From contig JAUZOB010000192.1 of NCBI GenBank assembly GCA_030706665.1, positions 1 through 6,437 of the forward strand: a stretch of DNA of 6,437 nt. Direction: 5' to 3'. Under the pieces are notes generated by a model that was not told the origin of the DNA, ran no database searches, and worked only from the letters and a program-made list of their open reading frames with translations. Below are positions 5,901 to 6,437 of the stretch, one piece after another (position 1 is the stretch's first letter; each line of letters opens with the position of its first letter). This DNA is from Bacteroidota bacterium (lineage in GTDB: Bacteria; Bacteroidota; Bacteroidia; Bacteroidales; Prolixibacteraceae). The position numbers were made by a program, and so were the translations under genes.

Positions 5901-6334
5901 AAAAGATAAAACTTGATTCACATACCACTGCAGTTCCTGCTGATTCAAAATATAGCTTCATCTTCCATGATGGTGTTATTCTTCCCGGTGTAACTCCTGA
6001 CGGAGCAACCAATACCAAATTAATCTCTGCTCAGGAATATTATAACAACACTTACTGGAATGGAGATATGTCAGTCACTGAAGATGCTGTATACAAGAGC
6101 GATTACATCTCGTTGAGAAGGTTGACTCTTGCTTACCAGCTTCCAAGAACGATCTTGAATCGTACCTTCATCAGAGATGCACGCGTCACTTTATTCGGCA
6201 ACAATGTAGCCTATGTTTACAAAGCAGTTCCGAATGTAATTCCAGAATCATCGGCAGGTACCAATGAATTTACCGAATATTCAGGTTTGCCCGGTGTTAG
6301 AAGTTTCGGATTTGAATTAAGGTTTTCATTCTAA
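2969..6334 (+). CDS. SusC/RagA-family TonB-linked outer membrane transporter
   Basis: This is a complete 1121-residue protein, a usual length for SusC-like transporters. Residues 1-30 form a signal peptide (KRRK, a hydrophobic core, cleavage after AFA). A carboxypeptidase-regulatory-like domain spans about 33-105 (GSVKDDSGIALPGVSILVKG), followed by a TonB-box-like DEVVV at 111-115. The plug domain runs to about 257 and contains FVVDGIPI (192-199), DINADDIESLEILKG (222-236) and ANGVVLITTKSGK (248-260). The rest is a 22-strand-type barrel with SusC landmarks such as LQGRNDWSS, ending in FGFELRFSF with a terminal Phe. It imports a large nutrient into the periplasm using TonB energy, with the following lipoprotein as lid. 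No STN domain is present. ATG 2969 is the only start after the in-frame stop at 2936. The family is certain; the substrate is unknown. Confidence 0.97.
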   Translation: MKRRKSFFLCLRRLALLYALLIGIGATAFAQKLTVKGSVKDDSGIALPGVSILVKGTTKGTVSDVNGAFTIDADSKGVLVFSFVGLRTQQVPVNGRKTIDVLMRADNTNVDEVVVTALGIKREKKALGYSVSSIKSEELVKSGNPVNPLESLYGKATGVRVASTAGGPAGGMIINIRNSVSLTEGSNTRPLFVVDGIPIHDENSGSNRNDRDGRDRGTGINDINADDIESLEILKGAKAAVLYGYAGANGVVLITTKSGKKKTGLGIDYSTSYTFDRAAYLPKLQNEFGTGSNVAFAGLDPSLTDAAGFKYQMINGVKTPVYFKGDFSFGPKMDGRQVMWWDGQMRAYSPQSNNMDDLYQTGHLRTNTFSFSNGGDQGSYRASYTNKKFESIVLDAYQDNHVFSFNGNLKVSKKLTLTYASNYYYTYNHNAPFRMQDGFVTYGIPRDMNTAMMKSHTVDPSTGTYWYFRDPSIKNQVAPFLMSGVSQEYFWNQSQNVYDETRNHFIQSAKLNYEINNWLSLMVQSGFDYTNKLDEVKVKVLKPLAEDYQQGIYSVHQTNYMNFYNQALLNFDKKINDDFRVSGNAGAIYQANTIKFVGTETRNFLIENWFTTGNSSNAVKSEGSATNQKDLTYSVLGSAQVAYKDYLFLELQGRNDWSSILPPKNNSYFYPGASLSWIASQSLTLPDYIKYAKTRLSWADVGRPGPVYFGNLGFDVNSYGSIPYENASSTLPPADFATGIALGKLPPENLKPERKREFEAGLEMNFFENSRFGFEFNVYKNNTYNQIIALPVPASSGVSAITLNAGDVQNTGMELQLKGKPIVTHDFVWDATLNLAQFKTKINKLGQGLSVKPLWGVTGAQYVAQVGHEYGEIIISPWQRDSNGNFIVSQSSGIYLFDKDANHQKTVGHLLPDVTGGLGTNFTYKGFSLGVDFDFQFGGTMISQTNMYLKGNGTGAASLKYRDEARGGLPYYVNTNGEKIKLDSHTTAVPADSKYSFIFHDGVILPGVTPDGATNTKLISAQEYYNNTYWNGDMSVTEDAVYKSDYISLRRLTLAYQLPRTILNRTFIRDARVTLFGNNVAYVYKAVPNVIPESSAGTNEFTEYSGLPGVRSFGFELRFSF

Positions 6335-6345
6335 AAAAATTGGCA

Positions 6346-6437
6346 ATGAATAAATTAAGAATAAAATTTCAATATAGAGCTATCATCCTGTTCGGATTAA
6401 TAGGATTGTTGCTCGGATCTACATCTTGTCAGGATCA
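6346..6437 (+). CDS. SusD-like nutrient-binding lipoprotein, N-terminal end only
   Basis: This frame starts with ATG 11 bases after the susC stop and runs off the window after 30 full codons. The peptide begins MNKLRIKFQYRAIILFGLIG, with a basic start and a hydrophobic core. It reaches Cys28 in GSTSCQD, the expected lipid-attachment cysteine of an outer-membrane lipoprotein. The lipobox is loose (Ser-Thr-Ser before Cys), as is common in SusD proteins, and the acidic residue after Cys-Gln may favour surface export. No Shine-Dalgarno sequence is present; the gap is A-rich. The SusD identity rests on the lipoprotein signal and the position right after susC, because no family domain is reached. 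It would be co-transcribed with susC and form the lid of the transporter. Confidence 0.83.
   Translation, partial: MNKLRIKFQYRAIILFGLIGLLLGSTSCQD

Overview
The window looks like chromosomal DNA from a member of the Bacteroidota, most likely the Bacteroidales. The main reason is a SusC-type TonB-linked outer membrane protein followed 11 bases later by the start of a lipoprotein in the SusD position. The RodA tail (PFFSYGGSS, then LDANR) and the AT-rich intergenic DNA agree with this. The exact genus cannot be read from the sequence.

Layout. (1) Positions 1-147 hold the last 48 codons of rodA, the SEDS peptidoglycan polymerase of cell elongation. (2) Positions 144-737, minus strand, encode an acyl carrier protein phosphodiesterase (AcpH family). 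Its stop codon interlocks with the rodA stop, and both stops lie inside one perfect hairpin. (3) Positions 738-891 form a divergent control region with a perfect 10-bp inverted repeat and a 10-bp palindrome. (4) Positions 892-2232 encode a predicted P-loop GTPase related to archaeal cyclic 2,3-diphosphoglycerate synthetase; a perfect 13-bp terminator stem follows. (5) Positions 2291-2968 are about 680 bases without a convincing gene, but rich in short repeats, hairpins and strand-biased GGGG motifs. (6) Positions 2969-6334 encode the 1121-residue SusC-like transporter, and 6346 to the window end begins its SusD-like partner.

How the parts relate. rodA, acpH and the GTPase are separate transcription units (convergent, then divergent) and look like stable housekeeping or metabolic genes. 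The susC-susD pair is an independent nutrient-uptake operon: the SusD lipoprotein would cap the SusC barrel and feed a glycan, peptide or other oligomer through it, powered by TonB. No glycan-degrading enzyme, sigma/anti-sigma pair or sensor lies inside the window, so the substrate cannot be assigned. SusC lacks the N-terminal STN signalling domain, so control through a FecI/FecR-type pair is unlikely.

The most interesting part is the long region ahead of susC. It holds two hairpins with GGGGAA in their loops, six GGGG runs all on the coding strand, repeated GTTAAC elements, and a tandem set of four short hairpins. The last hairpin partly buries a Shine-Dalgarno-like stretch that lies too far from the start codon to act as a normal one. 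This suggests transcriptional operators and/or post-transcriptional control of the transporter, but that is inference from sequence pattern only.
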